In this document: positions 35,583 through 44,957 of the stretch, in pieces
Position numbering within the stretch: position 1 is the stretch's first letter
Layout: each line of letters starts with the position of its first letter
Origin: Sinomicrobium pectinilyticum
Lineage (GTDB): Bacteria > Bacteroidota > Bacteroidia > Flavobacteriales > Flavobacteriaceae
DNA length: 64,000 nt
Reading direction: 5' to 3'
NCBI RefSeq assembly: GCF_003725735.1
Contig: NZ_RJTM01000107.1
Location: forward strand, 1 to 64,000
The notes under the pieces: generated by a model
Told to the model about the DNA's origin: nothing
Database searches by the model: none
What the model saw: only the letters and a program-made list of their open reading frames with translations
Program-made: the position numbers and the translations under genes

Positions 35583-35787
35583 GGTTAAATCATTGTATCT
35601 CGGTTAATCCTAATCCTTGTTTCCCGGTACAATCTGCCTTTAAGGAAAGTCTGATTACAAGAAAAATAATTGTTAATACAATTGTAGGAAATATTCGCGA
35701 TGTTCAGTCTTATTTGTTGCTTTAATCGAATTTTCAGGTTTAAAAATTTGTTTTTGTGAAAATTATGTTAACTTTACTTTTGTCGAT

Positions 35788-35801
35788 GTGTTCGATAACA
35801 T
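35788..35801. promoter_or_regulatory. Candidate sigma-locus motif, copy 1 (GTGTTCGA-N3-CAT)
   Basis: GTGTTCGATAACAT lies 145 bp before the first sigma gene. It agrees at 13 of 14 positions with 36949-36962. Confidence 0.4.
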
Positions 35802-35945
35802 AAAATATGAGCACTATTGTAAGAAATTTTGAACGGCTCTTGTTTCTGTAACCGGATTCTCGTTCGGTCTGCTGGACTAGTTACACAAATATTCATGAAT
35901 ATACTTATAAAAGATCTTTTTTAAGATAAACGGATTTCAGTTATT

Positions 35946-36542
35946 TTGGAGACAAACAGGAAAACAGACGATTTGTGGGAGGAACTCCGGAAAGGGAGTA
36001 CAGTCGCTCTTGGTTCCCTATACGACGAATATGCCGATGTCCTGTTCTCCTATGGCATGCGGATGTCCGGAGATCGTGAAAAGGTTCTCGATGCCATACA
36101 TGACCTTTTCCTGGACCTGTATAAGTACCGGAAAAAACTTTCACCCTGTTCCAATGTGCAATCATATCTTGTCCGGTCTTTGCAGCGAAAGATCAATCAA
36201 CAATACAAAACAGAGGGGAAGACAGTTTCTGTAGAAAATACGGAACAAAGTATCCCTGCACCGCTGTACGTGGTTAATTCCACAGAAGAAGAATATATCA
36301 GCAGGGAGTTGCACACGGAGAAGGTAATACGTATGGAATCGTCATTTGGTTTACTCACCGACAGACAGCGACAGGCATTATTCCTGAAGTTCAAGGAAGA
36401 AAAACCATACGAAGAAATAGCGGAGATCATGAATATTTCCATAGAAACTTCCAGAACGTTGATCTATCGGGCGGTAAAAGTACTGCGTGCCCATTTGCTT
36501 CCCTGCCTGCTCATCCTTTCGGGCCTCTTTTTCGGAAAATAG
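35946..36542 (+). CDS. ECF sigma-70 factor 1
   Basis: A 198-residue extracytoplasmic-function sigma factor. The start is TTG at 35946; no in-frame ATG precedes the conserved region. Region 2 is seen in LYDEYADVLFSYGMRM and HDLFLDLYKYRKKL. Region 4 is LTDRQRQALFLKFKEEKPYEEIAEIMNISIETSRTLIYRAVK, a helix-turn-helix. A short hydrophobic C-terminus (LPCLLILSGLFFGK) follows. It is expected to be held inactive by the FecR protein encoded 485 bp downstream and released when the STN-containing SusC binds its ligand. It then activates the locus. Confidence 0.92.
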   Translation: METNRKTDDLWEELRKGSTVALGSLYDEYADVLFSYGMRMSGDREKVLDAIHDLFLDLYKYRKKLSPCSNVQSYLVRSLQRKINQQYKTEGKTVSVENTEQSIPAPLYVVNSTEEEYISRELHTEKVIRMESSFGLLTDRQRQALFLKFKEEKPYEEIAEIMNISIETSRTLIYRAVKVLRAHLLPCLLILSGLFFGK

Positions 36543-36561
36543 ACTTCGATTTATACCATGT

Positions 36562-36609
36562 GGGTATACCTTACCCTGAAAAAAAACAGGTACACTCCTG
36601 AATATACCC
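36562..36609. other. Nested hairpin after sigma 1
   Basis: GGGTATA (36562-36568) pairs with TATACCC (36603-36609), enclosing a second stem CCTG-A8-CAGG. It could separate expression of the sigma and fecR genes. Confidence 0.45.
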
Positions 36610-36912
36610 GTAAAATCTATCTTTAGATATGGTATACTGGTTATTTCACCAACTCATGTCCTGTTGTGGTATCAGCATTGCTGATGCATTCTGCGCAAAA
36701 GATTGAAAGGATTGTTTGCGGTTGTCAAAGAAGGCCGAAGCTTCGAAGAAAAGAAAAGAGTTACATGGTCTTTTTTGTGGATTATCGAATTTATGGTTCT
36801 TATGGACCGCGTTTCTCTTTTTTAATTTTCCCGAAGCCCCGTTTTTCCTATTTTTTGAAAAAGAGGTTAAATATTTTTAAAAAAATCTTTAAAAAATTGT
36901 CTATGCGGGAGC

Positions 36913-36949
36913 AAAAACGCTCTCTTATATAGTAAAGGCGTTTTTATTG
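36913..36949 (+). terminator. Terminator-like stem upstream of fecR 1
   Basis: AAAAACGC (36913-36920) pairs with GCGTTTTT (36938-36945), perfect over 8 bp with a T-run in the 3' arm. It suggests that fecR 1 has a separate promoter beyond it. Confidence 0.55.
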
Positions 36950-36962
36950 TGTTCGATGACAT
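36949..36962. promoter_or_regulatory. Candidate sigma-locus motif, copy 2
   Basis: GTGTTCGATGACAT is placed just after the terminator-like stem and 66 bp before the fecR 1 start. Confidence 0.42.
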
Positions 36963-37027
36963 TATTTTCCGATAAGAGATAATGACCGAATTACGGTAAA
37001 CGAAAAAAATAAACAATACGAGCTACG

Positions 37028-38053
37028 GTGGATATCCAAAAGGAAGAAAAGAGGGAATTAAAAGAACGGATAATGAGGTCCGTAACAGGCTATAAAAGGC
37101 GCGAAAGAATAAAACGGGGAACTCTTGTTCTCGGATGTGCCGTACTGATGTTATCGGCAGGGTGGTTTTATTTGGGAGGAGAGCAACCTTCCGCTATTTA
37201 TGATTATGCCCGAACCCTGGATAGGGATAGTCAAAAAAACGGGGGCAAAGTAGAACTTATTTTAGAAAAAGGACAGCGTGTTAAACTGGCGGAGAGCGAT
37301 TCTACCATAACCTATTCGCAGACGGGGAGCAAGGTAACTATAGGAAAGTCAAAAATTATTTCCCGGGAGAATACGGGTAAAGAAAAAACAGCATACAACA
37401 CGCTTGTTGTACCCTATGGCAGGAGGTCCAGGATAGAACTTTCGGACGGCACAGTGGTTTGGCTGAATTCCGGTTCCCGACTGGTGTACCCGACTGCTTT
37501 TCCGGATGATAAAAGAGAAGTTTACCTGGAAGGGGAAGGAATTTTTGAAGTGGCCCATAATAAGAAAAAGCCTTTTATGGTACTTGCCGATAACCATAAA
37601 ATCCGGGTATTGGGAACGGTATTTAATGTGAGTAACTACAAAGAAGATAATTCCGTAAAGACCGTGTTAAAGAGTGGAAGCGTTGAGGTGGAGTATAGAG
37701 GAGACGGAATCTGGAAGGGAAAGGAAACCATTAAAATTGCACCGGGAACCATGACCGAATACGAAAAGAACACCGGAAAAATGACATCCGGGGAAGTTGA
37801 TGTAGAAGATTTCTTTTCCTGGAAGGAAGGCGTGCTGATCCTCAAAAGCAGTAAAATGGAGGATATCGTAAAAAAGCTGTCCAGGTATTATAACATAGAG
37901 ATAAAGATCGAAGATGAGAAATTGGCAAAAGAGACATTTTCCGGCCATCTCGATTTAAAGGAAAGTGTGGAAAACGTAATACGGACAATAAACAAGACCA
38001 CTGATTTCAAATATTTCAGATCAGAAGAAAACAACCAATGGATTATTAACTAA
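37028..38053 (+). CDS. FecR-type anti-sigma factor 1
   Basis: A 341-residue inner membrane protein, starting at GTG 37028. A short basic cytoplasmic N-terminus (1-32), which binds the sigma factor, is followed by one membrane helix (about 33-52, LVLGCAVLMLSAGWFYLGG). The periplasmic FecR domain contains YGRRSRIELSDGTVVWLNSGS and YLEGEGIFEVAHNKKKPF. The C-terminal DUF4974 (about 275-341) ends with FSGHLDLKESVENVIRTIN. It senses the STN domain of the SusC encoded next and controls sigma 1. Confidence 0.93.
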   Translation: MDIQKEEKRELKERIMRSVTGYKRRERIKRGTLVLGCAVLMLSAGWFYLGGEQPSAIYDYARTLDRDSQKNGGKVELILEKGQRVKLAESDSTITYSQTGSKVTIGKSKIISRENTGKEKTAYNTLVVPYGRRSRIELSDGTVVWLNSGSRLVYPTAFPDDKREVYLEGEGIFEVAHNKKKPFMVLADNHKIRVLGTVFNVSNYKEDNSVKTVLKSGSVEVEYRGDGIWKGKETIKIAPGTMTEYEKNTGKMTSGEVDVEDFFSWKEGVLILKSSKMEDIVKKLSRYYNIEIKIEDEKLAKETFSGHLDLKESVENVIRTINKTTDFKYFRSEENNQWIIN

Positions 38054-38179
38054 AACTTTATTTATGAAACCATAGAATTACAAAAAGAAACCGGAAGATG
38101 CTCCAACATCCCCCGGTGGAAAGAAATTAACCTTACTGTGCTTTACCAGTAAAAATTAATCAACAAACACGACAAAAGT

Positions 38180-41100
38180 ATGAATAAAAATGCTAACCTT
38201 GGCTCCCGGGGGAAATTTCCCTTACGGAGGTACTTGTGGACTGCGATGAGAATTTTTCTTCTTTTTATCGGCATCGGATTATCTTCGGTTTATGCAAGTC
38301 ATTCCTCCGCCCAGACGCGAATGGATATCGATGTCAAAAACGTTACGGTAAAATATTTATTCGAAGAAATACAAAAAAAGAGCGAGTACATATTCTTTTA
38401 TAAGGATGGCACCTTAGATGAAAACAAACAGGTTTCCTTTACGGCAAAAGACATTACATTACAGGATATCCTGAACCGGGTATTCGGCCAGACCGATCTT
38501 ACTTACGAATTGGATGGCAGGCAGGTAGTTGTTCGTAAAAAACCGGCAAAAATACCCGAAACTAACGAAACCGGTACTAACGTTCCGGTTGTGCAAGGCA
38601 TAGAAATATCCGGTACGGTAAAAGATTCCGAAGGCATGCCCCTGCCCGGAGCCAATGTAGTGGAGAAGGGAACGACACATGGCACACAAACCGATTTTGA
38701 CGGGAATTATGCTCTAACCGTTTCCGGTGAAAATGCGGTATTGCTGGTTTCGTATATGGGCTTTATAAGCCGGGAGATCCCGGTAAAGGGACAAACGGAA
38801 ATACAGGTTACCTTAGAGGAAGACGTTTCCAACCTCGAAGAAGTAGTTGTGGTAGGATACGGAACCCAGAAGAAAGTAAACCTCACCGGGGCCGTGAGCC
38901 AGGTAACGGCAGAAGCCATTGAAAACCGGCCCGTGGCAAATCTGGGGCAGGCTTTACAGGGCGTGCTTCCCAACCTCAATATCAGTATACCTAGCGGGAA
39001 CCCCAATGCTACACCTTCTTTTAATGTCAGGGGAGGGACTTCACTCCAATATAATTCTGATGACAGTAAGTATGAATTTCAGTCCGGTAGCCCTTTCATA
39101 CTGGTAGACGGAGTGCAAATGGATATTAACATGCTCAACCCGGAAGATATCGAAAGCATAAGTATTCTGAAAGATGCTGCTTCGGCAGCAATTTATGGTG
39201 CCCGTGCCGCTAATGGTGTGGTACTGGTAACGACCAAGAAAGGAAGGCGGTCACAAAAACCGCAGATCACGTACAGTACTTCTTTCCAGTTTAACCGTCC
39301 TTCTGCCCGTCCGGACCTCCTGGATGCCTATACCATACAGGATGCAGCGATAAAAGCGGTGGAGTATGAAAACCGTACCCCTTCCGGAGATATGTACGAT
39401 AAACTCAATGCCATTAAGGCATATATGGATAATCCGGAGGAGAATCCGCCTTATATAATGAGCCCGGGAGGGAGTATAATATGGGTAGCGAATACGAGGC
39501 CATATGACGAAGCGGTACGCAATGCCGCACCCATGATGAAGCACAACCTGAGCCTGAGGGGAGGTTCGGAAAAAAATACCTATATGATATCCCTGGGCTA
39601 CCAGGACCAGGAAGGGATCTATAAAATAAATACGGATAAGTTCAAAAGGTATAATGTATTGGTTAATGTAGGCTCCGAAATCACGGACTGGCTCGGTATG
39701 GATTACCAGATCTCCTGGAATAATACCATATATGAAGAGCCCATTAGTCCGGCAGGAAAAGGTAGCTGGTGGTATGCTATGGCGCAGGAACCTTTCCGGA
39801 ATATCAATATGCCCATAAAAACCCCGGCAGATTCTCCCGTGGGTGAGATGTATACGGATAATATCCTGTCCTTTATGAGTTACGGATCGAACAGAAAAAG
39901 CATGAACGAACGCTTGCTTATGAAAATAGCTCCTACCATAAAACTTTTGAAAGGATGGAACCTGAAAGCGGATTTTTCGTATATGTCCAGGAATTACAGA
40001 CAAAAAGAAGTATTGCCCGAATTATTGCGTGTGGATACGGATTGGAACAATCTTATAAACTCCCATACCAACCCGTCTTACATCGATAAAACGAGTGATC
40101 GCACAGATCAGTATACCCTGAATGTCTACACCAATTACGATACTACGCTGGGAAAACACGATATTTCCCTGTTGGCCGGGTTTAACCAGGAATGGTTGAG
40201 GTACGAACATCTCAGGGGAAGAGGAGAGGGAATTTTATCGCCTAATATTCCGGTAATCAATCAGACTACCGGAAATGAATATGCTTATGATAGCGAAAGC
40301 CATTGGGCCGTAAGGGGAGCTTTTTACCGGATAACCTATAATTATGACAATCGTTATTTGCTGGAATCCAACGGGCGTTATGACGGCACTTCCAGGTTCC
40401 CGAAAGACCGGAGGTTTAAATTCTTCCCTTCCATTTCCGGAGCCTGGAGGGTTTCGGAAGAATCTTTCACCGGATTCTTAAAACCAACATTTGACGAATT
40501 GAAGTTCAGGGCGAGTTACGGTAGCCTTGGTAACCAGAACGTAGACAACTATATCTATATCCCTTCATACGGAACAGTTTCACAGGTACAGCACATGCTT
40601 AACGGGGTACGTCCCATAGGCATTACACCTCCCGGACTGGTGGACCCCGATCTTACCTGGGAGACTTCCACGACCCTGGATTTCGGGGTGGATATGGCAC
40701 TATTGGGTAATAAACTCGATCTTTCTTTTGATTGGTACAGGAGAAAAACCACAGATATACTGATAGCAGGCGATAAATTCCCGGCTGTTCTGGGAGCGTC
40801 CTCACCTACAAAGAATTCGGGAGCTATGCAAACCGAAGGTTGGGAACTGGAAGTGAGATGGAAAGACCGGTTCGAATCTGGCTTCAGGTATGATGTGGCC
40901 CTGAACCTTTGGGATTATCAAAGCGAGGTCGTGACTTTTGACGGGAACCCGAATAAATTATTGAGTAGTTTATACGAAGGACAAAAAATGGGAGAGATCT
41001 GGGGTTATGAGACTTCCGGGATCTTTCAGACTGAGGAAGAGATAGAAGCCGCTCCAAGTCAGCATTTACTCAATTCCCAGTGGTTCCCGGGAGATGTTCG

Positions 41101-41659
41101 TTATGCCGACCTGGATGGTAACGGTGAGATAAGCCCGGGAGAACAGACAGTGGAAAATCCCGGAGACCGGAAAATAATAGGAAACAGCACCCCGAGATAC
41201 CAGTTTGGCCTGAATATGAACGCTTTATGGAAAAATTTCGATCTGAACATCTTTTTTCAGGGAGTTGGGAAAAGAGATTACTGGATAGATGGTTCGCAAA
41301 GTCTGTACTGGGGAGGATTGTCCAACGGGGCAGGGACCTGGGAGATTTATAACAATACCTGGACACCCGAGCAAAGAGATGCTCATTTCCCCGTATATAA
41401 AAACAAAGCAGCCAACAGGCAGGTACAAAGCAGGTTTATACAAAATGCAGCCTATATACGCCTGAAAAACCTGGCATTGGGTTATACGTTGCCACAGGAG
41501 ATCAGTGAGAAGATAAAGGTAGAAAGATTGCGTTTATCCGCCTCCGCCTACAATATCTGGGAATATACTAAAGTCCCTGATGTATTTGACCCCGAACTCA
41601 TGAGTGCCGATTACCCCATGATGCGGTCTTTTGCACTTGGCCTGCAGGTAACCTTTTAA
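38180..41659 (+). CDS. STN-containing SusC/RagA-type transporter (locus 1)
   Basis: A 1159-residue outer membrane transporter. The signal region (about 1-47, ASHSSAQ) is followed by a secretin/TonB N-terminal (STN) signalling domain, about residues 49-115 (VKYLFEEIQKKSEYIFFY, QDILNRVFGQTDLTYEL). Next come a carboxypeptidase-like domain (about 140-220, PLPGANVVEKGTTHG), the TonB box EEVVVVGYG, the plug (PFILVDGVQMDIN, ISILKDAASAAIYGARAANGVV) and the barrel ending ALGLQVTF. The STN domain links ligand uptake to FecR 1 and sigma 1. It is paired with SusD 21 bp downstream. Confidence 0.95.
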   Translation: MNKNANLGSRGKFPLRRYLWTAMRIFLLFIGIGLSSVYASHSSAQTRMDIDVKNVTVKYLFEEIQKKSEYIFFYKDGTLDENKQVSFTAKDITLQDILNRVFGQTDLTYELDGRQVVVRKKPAKIPETNETGTNVPVVQGIEISGTVKDSEGMPLPGANVVEKGTTHGTQTDFDGNYALTVSGENAVLLVSYMGFISREIPVKGQTEIQVTLEEDVSNLEEVVVVGYGTQKKVNLTGAVSQVTAEAIENRPVANLGQALQGVLPNLNISIPSGNPNATPSFNVRGGTSLQYNSDDSKYEFQSGSPFILVDGVQMDINMLNPEDIESISILKDAASAAIYGARAANGVVLVTTKKGRRSQKPQITYSTSFQFNRPSARPDLLDAYTIQDAAIKAVEYENRTPSGDMYDKLNAIKAYMDNPEENPPYIMSPGGSIIWVANTRPYDEAVRNAAPMMKHNLSLRGGSEKNTYMISLGYQDQEGIYKINTDKFKRYNVLVNVGSEITDWLGMDYQISWNNTIYEEPISPAGKGSWWYAMAQEPFRNINMPIKTPADSPVGEMYTDNILSFMSYGSNRKSMNERLLMKIAPTIKLLKGWNLKADFSYMSRNYRQKEVLPELLRVDTDWNNLINSHTNPSYIDKTSDRTDQYTLNVYTNYDTTLGKHDISLLAGFNQEWLRYEHLRGRGEGILSPNIPVINQTTGNEYAYDSESHWAVRGAFYRITYNYDNRYLLESNGRYDGTSRFPKDRRFKFFPSISGAWRVSEESFTGFLKPTFDELKFRASYGSLGNQNVDNYIYIPSYGTVSQVQHMLNGVRPIGITPPGLVDPDLTWETSTTLDFGVDMALLGNKLDLSFDWYRRKTTDILIAGDKFPAVLGASSPTKNSGAMQTEGWELEVRWKDRFESGFRYDVALNLWDYQSEVVTFDGNPNKLLSSLYEGQKMGEIWGYETSGIFQTEEEIEAAPSQHLLNSQWFPGDVRYADLDGNGEISPGEQTVENPGDRKIIGNSTPRYQFGLNMNALWKNFDLNIFFQGVGKRDYWIDGSQSLYWGGLSNGAGTWEIYNNTWTPEQRDAHFPVYKNKAANRQVQSRFIQNAAYIRLKNLALGYTLPQEISEKIKVERLRLSASAYNIWEYTKVPDVFDPELMSADYPMMRSFALGLQVTF

Positions 41660-41680
41660 CAACGTTTAAAATATTTCCAA

Positions 41681-43465
41681 ATGAAGAAATTATATATAGT
41701 CTTAACGGTATGTGCCGGGCTCCTGGCGGGTAGCTGTAACGATGATTTTATGGAAAGGTATCCACTGGATGAAGTTACGGATGAAAACTTCTGGCAGACG
41801 GAGCAGGACCTGGAATTGTATTGCAATGATCTTTATGCCCAGTATATCCGTGGTTTTAGTTATGGCTGGGGTCAAAATAACGTTAGCCCTTATGGCTATA
41901 ACGAAGCCACTATTCCGTACGGGGATGTTATTACCGACAATGCTGCACCCGATTCCTATTCCAGGGTAGCTGCCAACGAATATAACGGCCATGTTACCGG
42001 GGGTAGTGGCAGCGGAGGCTGGAGTTGGGGAAACATGAGAAAACTCAATTATTTTCTCGATAATTACCTGAGAGGCGATGTAGATCCCGATGTGAGGAAT
42101 GTATACCTGGGGGAAGTAATGTTCTTTAAAGCCTGGGACTATTATGAAAAAGTAAAGATCTTCGGAGATGTACCGTGGTATACCCATGTCCTGGAAACCA
42201 ATTCAGAAGAACTGTATGCACCCAGAACACCCAGGGTAGAAGTTATGGATTCCGTAATGAAACTGCTTGATGAGGCTATTGGTTATCTCCCTGAAAAAGG
42301 AGCACAAAAACCGGGAAGGATCCATAAGGATGTAGCCTTACATCTGAAATCGCGCATAGGCCTTTTTGAAGGAACCTACCGGAAATATCATACCGAACTT
42401 GGCCTGGAAGGAACGGCATTTCTGGAAGCCAGTGCCGATGCCTCCGAAAAACTGATGAATGCCGGGTATTCCATATATACCACGGGGAATATCAATGAAG
42501 ATTACCACAACCTTTTTGCGCAGTATTCCTATGCCGATAACCCAGAAATTATTTTATGGAAAGAATACAGTGCCAATGAAAATCTGGGTGTAGCCTTCAG
42601 CAGGTATTACGCCCAGAATTTACGTCATCGACATGGAGCTACCAGGGCCCTGGTAGATTCTTATCTGTGTATTGACGGGCAACCTATAGCCAACAGCCCG
42701 CTGTTCCAGGGGAAAGATTCCATACAACAGGAAATGCTCAATCGCGATCCCAGGTTGAGGCAAACCATCTGTAATTTCGGGGAATATGCCCTGGCAGAAG
42801 GGGCAATGGGAGCCGATAATGCCCCCTTGCCCAATATTCCCGGCCTTAGCGGGAACAAATGCCCTACGGGATACCGGGTTGGCAAATGGTTCTTTAATGA
42901 GCCGGACGACTGGGGGCGGCTAACGAATGGTATGCAGGCCGCTCCTGTATTCCGCTATGCTGAAATTTTGCTCAATTATGCCGAAGCCAAATACGAACTG
43001 GGACAGCTATCGCAGGATATTATAGATCAAACGATAAACCGGGTAAGGTCCAGGGTAAACATGCCGGCGCTTAATCTCGGTAATATACCTGCCGATCCGG
43101 CACTGGACAACGATTATGCTACGTATTGCGATTATGTCCCCGAACCCGTACTCCGGGAAATCCGAAGGGAAAGACGTGTGGAACTGGCCTTTGAGAACTT
43201 CCGGTGGGATGATCTGATGCGGTGGAAAGCCGGGAAATTTCTCGAAAAACCGGTGGAAGGCATCAAATTCGTACAGGAGCAATTCCCCGGAGTTGTGGTG
43301 GGAGCAGATGTGTTTCTAAGTGGAGAAGGGTATATTTTGCCCTACTATCAGGTACTGCCCGAAGGCCGCACCTGGGATGATCGTCAGTACCTGTTCCCCA
43401 TACCCATAGAAGACCTGGTACTCAACCCGAACCTGGAACAAAACCCGGGCTGGGAATCCAATTAA
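41681..43465 (+). CDS. SusD/RagB-type lipoprotein (locus 1)
   Basis: A 594-residue surface lipoprotein (lipobox in GLLAGSCNDDFMERY). SusD hallmarks are EVMFFKAWDYYEKVKIFGDVPWYT, the RYAEILLNYAEAKYELG helix pair and REIRRERRVELAFENFRWDDLMRWKAG near the C-terminus. It ends PNLEQNPGWESN, typical of the group. It is the partner of the STN-SusC, 21 bp downstream. The ligand is inferred to be a glycan or glycopeptide released by the two peptidases that follow. Confidence 0.95.
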   Translation: MKKLYIVLTVCAGLLAGSCNDDFMERYPLDEVTDENFWQTEQDLELYCNDLYAQYIRGFSYGWGQNNVSPYGYNEATIPYGDVITDNAAPDSYSRVAANEYNGHVTGGSGSGGWSWGNMRKLNYFLDNYLRGDVDPDVRNVYLGEVMFFKAWDYYEKVKIFGDVPWYTHVLETNSEELYAPRTPRVEVMDSVMKLLDEAIGYLPEKGAQKPGRIHKDVALHLKSRIGLFEGTYRKYHTELGLEGTAFLEASADASEKLMNAGYSIYTTGNINEDYHNLFAQYSYADNPEIILWKEYSANENLGVAFSRYYAQNLRHRHGATRALVDSYLCIDGQPIANSPLFQGKDSIQQEMLNRDPRLRQTICNFGEYALAEGAMGADNAPLPNIPGLSGNKCPTGYRVGKWFFNEPDDWGRLTNGMQAAPVFRYAEILLNYAEAKYELGQLSQDIIDQTINRVRSRVNMPALNLGNIPADPALDNDYATYCDYVPEPVLREIRRERRVELAFENFRWDDLMRWKAGKFLEKPVEGIKFVQEQFPGVVVGADVFLSGEGYILPYYQVLPEGRTWDDRQYLFPIPIEDLVLNPNLEQNPGWESN

Positions 43466-43512
43466 TACCATGAAATTCTTTAACCTTAATTATTAACCAA
43501 AATCCTTTAATT

Positions 43513-44898
43513 ATGAAAACTATGTATAAGTGGACATTGTCCGCAGTGCTATGGATTGCCTTGTTGTTTGCTGTTTCCTGTGACTTTCCGGAGGAAGGAG
43601 AAGACGGCGTTCTCCCGGAAGAACCAACCCCCGGGTTTGTAACGCACCCGGAAAACCTGAATATCGTGTATTTTGTTCCTACCGATAACCCGGCAGTAAC
43701 AGATTACGAAGAACGTTTGAGTGAACTTCTCATCTATTTTCAGGACTATGTAAAGTCGGAAATGGACCGTAACGGTTTCGGTCAGAAAACTTTCGGTCTT
43801 CCTGTAGATACCATAAATAATCGCGTTAAGCTGGTTACCATTCAGGGAGAACACGACCAGGCTACGTACGATTACGGAAGCGGGAGTACCATTATCAGTG
43901 AGATCAATGCCTACAAACAGGCTCACCCGGAAGATTTCAGCAGTGAGCATACGCTTATCATCCTTCCGGAGCGGACGGATGGCGGAAGTCAGCCTTTCTA
44001 CGGTTCCGGGAGAAGCTGTTTTGCCCTGGATAATCCCAATATCAAAGTAGAAGAGATTCCCGTAACTTCTTCGAACTATATCGGGGGAATGCTCCATGAA
44101 CTCGGTCACGGACTGGGACTTTCCCACAATAAAGCAACAGTTTCCGAACAGCAATCTCTCGGGACTTCTCTGATGGGATCGGGGAACACCACTTTCGGAA
44201 GACAGCCTACCTTTATCACTGAAGTAGACTGTGCAATCCTCAACAGGAACCAGATATTTCAATCTACACCGGTACCTGGCATATACGAAGGGGCTACAAC
44301 CACGGCCAGTCCGCAGCTGACTTTTGATGATGCTACCCAGAGCCTCCATGTACAAGGCAGCTTTACCAGTGACAAGACCGTAAGCGATATACTGTTCTGG
44401 TTAGATCCCAACGTGAACAATGAAGGGTCAGGAGTAAACAAAGATTACAATTCCGTAGGCTGGAGAGGTCTGGTTTTGAGTGGTAATACCTATAACATAA
44501 ACTTGCCGGTTCAGGAAATACAGGACCACGGAGATTGGCAGTATGAGCTGAAAATAAAACTGCTCATGCAAAACGGAACCATTAAAACCCATACCTATTC
44601 TTTTGAATTTGTAAATGGCGAATATACCCCGGAAACCAAAGCAGGAGTGTACCAGCATTCCAGTTATAACGGGTGGGGAGTAGAACTCGAAGCGGGATCA
44701 TACACAACAAGTCAGCTCGTAGCCCTGGGAGGAATAGACAACGATATCAGTTCCGTAAGAGTGCCCCTCGGTCTTAAAGTCACCCTTTATTCCGAAGATA
44801 ATTTTACGGGGGAATCTTACGAGGTAACCACGGGGAATGTCTCCTTCTTATCCGCTTTCAACGACAAGACATCCTCCATAGTTGTGGAAGAAGATTAG
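43513..44898 (+). CDS. Metzincin metallopeptidase lipoprotein (BF0631-like) with a C-terminal crystallin-like domain
   Basis: A 461-residue lipoprotein (lipobox Cys about 23 in LFAVSCDFPEE). The zinc motif HELGHGLGLSH spans 195-205, matching the metzincin HExxHxxGxxH pattern with Glu196 as base. The Met-turn candidate is GTSLMG (Met221). The region ahead of it (NIVYFVPTDN, RVKLVTIQGEHDQ) resembles the bacteroidetal zinc-dependent lipoprotein metzincins (BF0631 type). The C-terminus (about 377-459: YNGWGVELEAGSYT, LYSEDNFTGESYEVTTG) looks like a beta/gamma-crystallin Greek-key domain. It is probably surface-exposed and cleaves protein parts of a glycoprotein. Its paralogue is at 58038. Confidence 0.85.
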   Translation: MKTMYKWTLSAVLWIALLFAVSCDFPEEGEDGVLPEEPTPGFVTHPENLNIVYFVPTDNPAVTDYEERLSELLIYFQDYVKSEMDRNGFGQKTFGLPVDTINNRVKLVTIQGEHDQATYDYGSGSTIISEINAYKQAHPEDFSSEHTLIILPERTDGGSQPFYGSGRSCFALDNPNIKVEEIPVTSSNYIGGMLHELGHGLGLSHNKATVSEQQSLGTSLMGSGNTTFGRQPTFITEVDCAILNRNQIFQSTPVPGIYEGATTTASPQLTFDDATQSLHVQGSFTSDKTVSDILFWLDPNVNNEGSGVNKDYNSVGWRGLVLSGNTYNINLPVQEIQDHGDWQYELKIKLLMQNGTIKTHTYSFEFVNGEYTPETKAGVYQHSSYNGWGVELEAGSYTTSQLVALGGIDNDISSVRVPLGLKVTLYSEDNFTGESYEVTTGNVSFLSAFNDKTSSIVVEED

Positions 44899-44957
44899 CC
44901 AATGGGAAAAGTGAAGATGAGTTCAATAAGTAGTGACCAAATAAAAAACCACAAATC

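Larger units (their letters stand above)
35511..35945. other. Boundary region between pectin locus and sigma/FecR locus 1
   Basis: This 435-bp stretch contains a long hairpin (35537-35582) that closes the pectin locus, a candidate regulatory motif (35788-35801) and the untranslated region of the sigma gene. No coding region is seen. Confidence 0.65.
36543..37027. other. Intergenic region between sigma 1 and fecR 1
   Basis: A 485-bp non-coding stretch. It contains a hairpin (36562-36609), a terminator-like stem (36913-36945) and a GTGTTCGA motif (36949-36962) directly before fecR 1. A short plus-strand reading frame at 36666 has no codon-usage or homology support. Confidence 0.6.

Noticed and set aside
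36666-36932. Short plus-strand frame between sigma 1 and fecR 1
   Set aside because: Composition is AT-rich with long F/K/R runs and no RBS or homologue signature; it overlaps terminator structures.
43549-44355. Long minus-strand frame opposite the metzincin
   Set aside because: It is antisense to the peptidase with zinc motif; there is no independent support.
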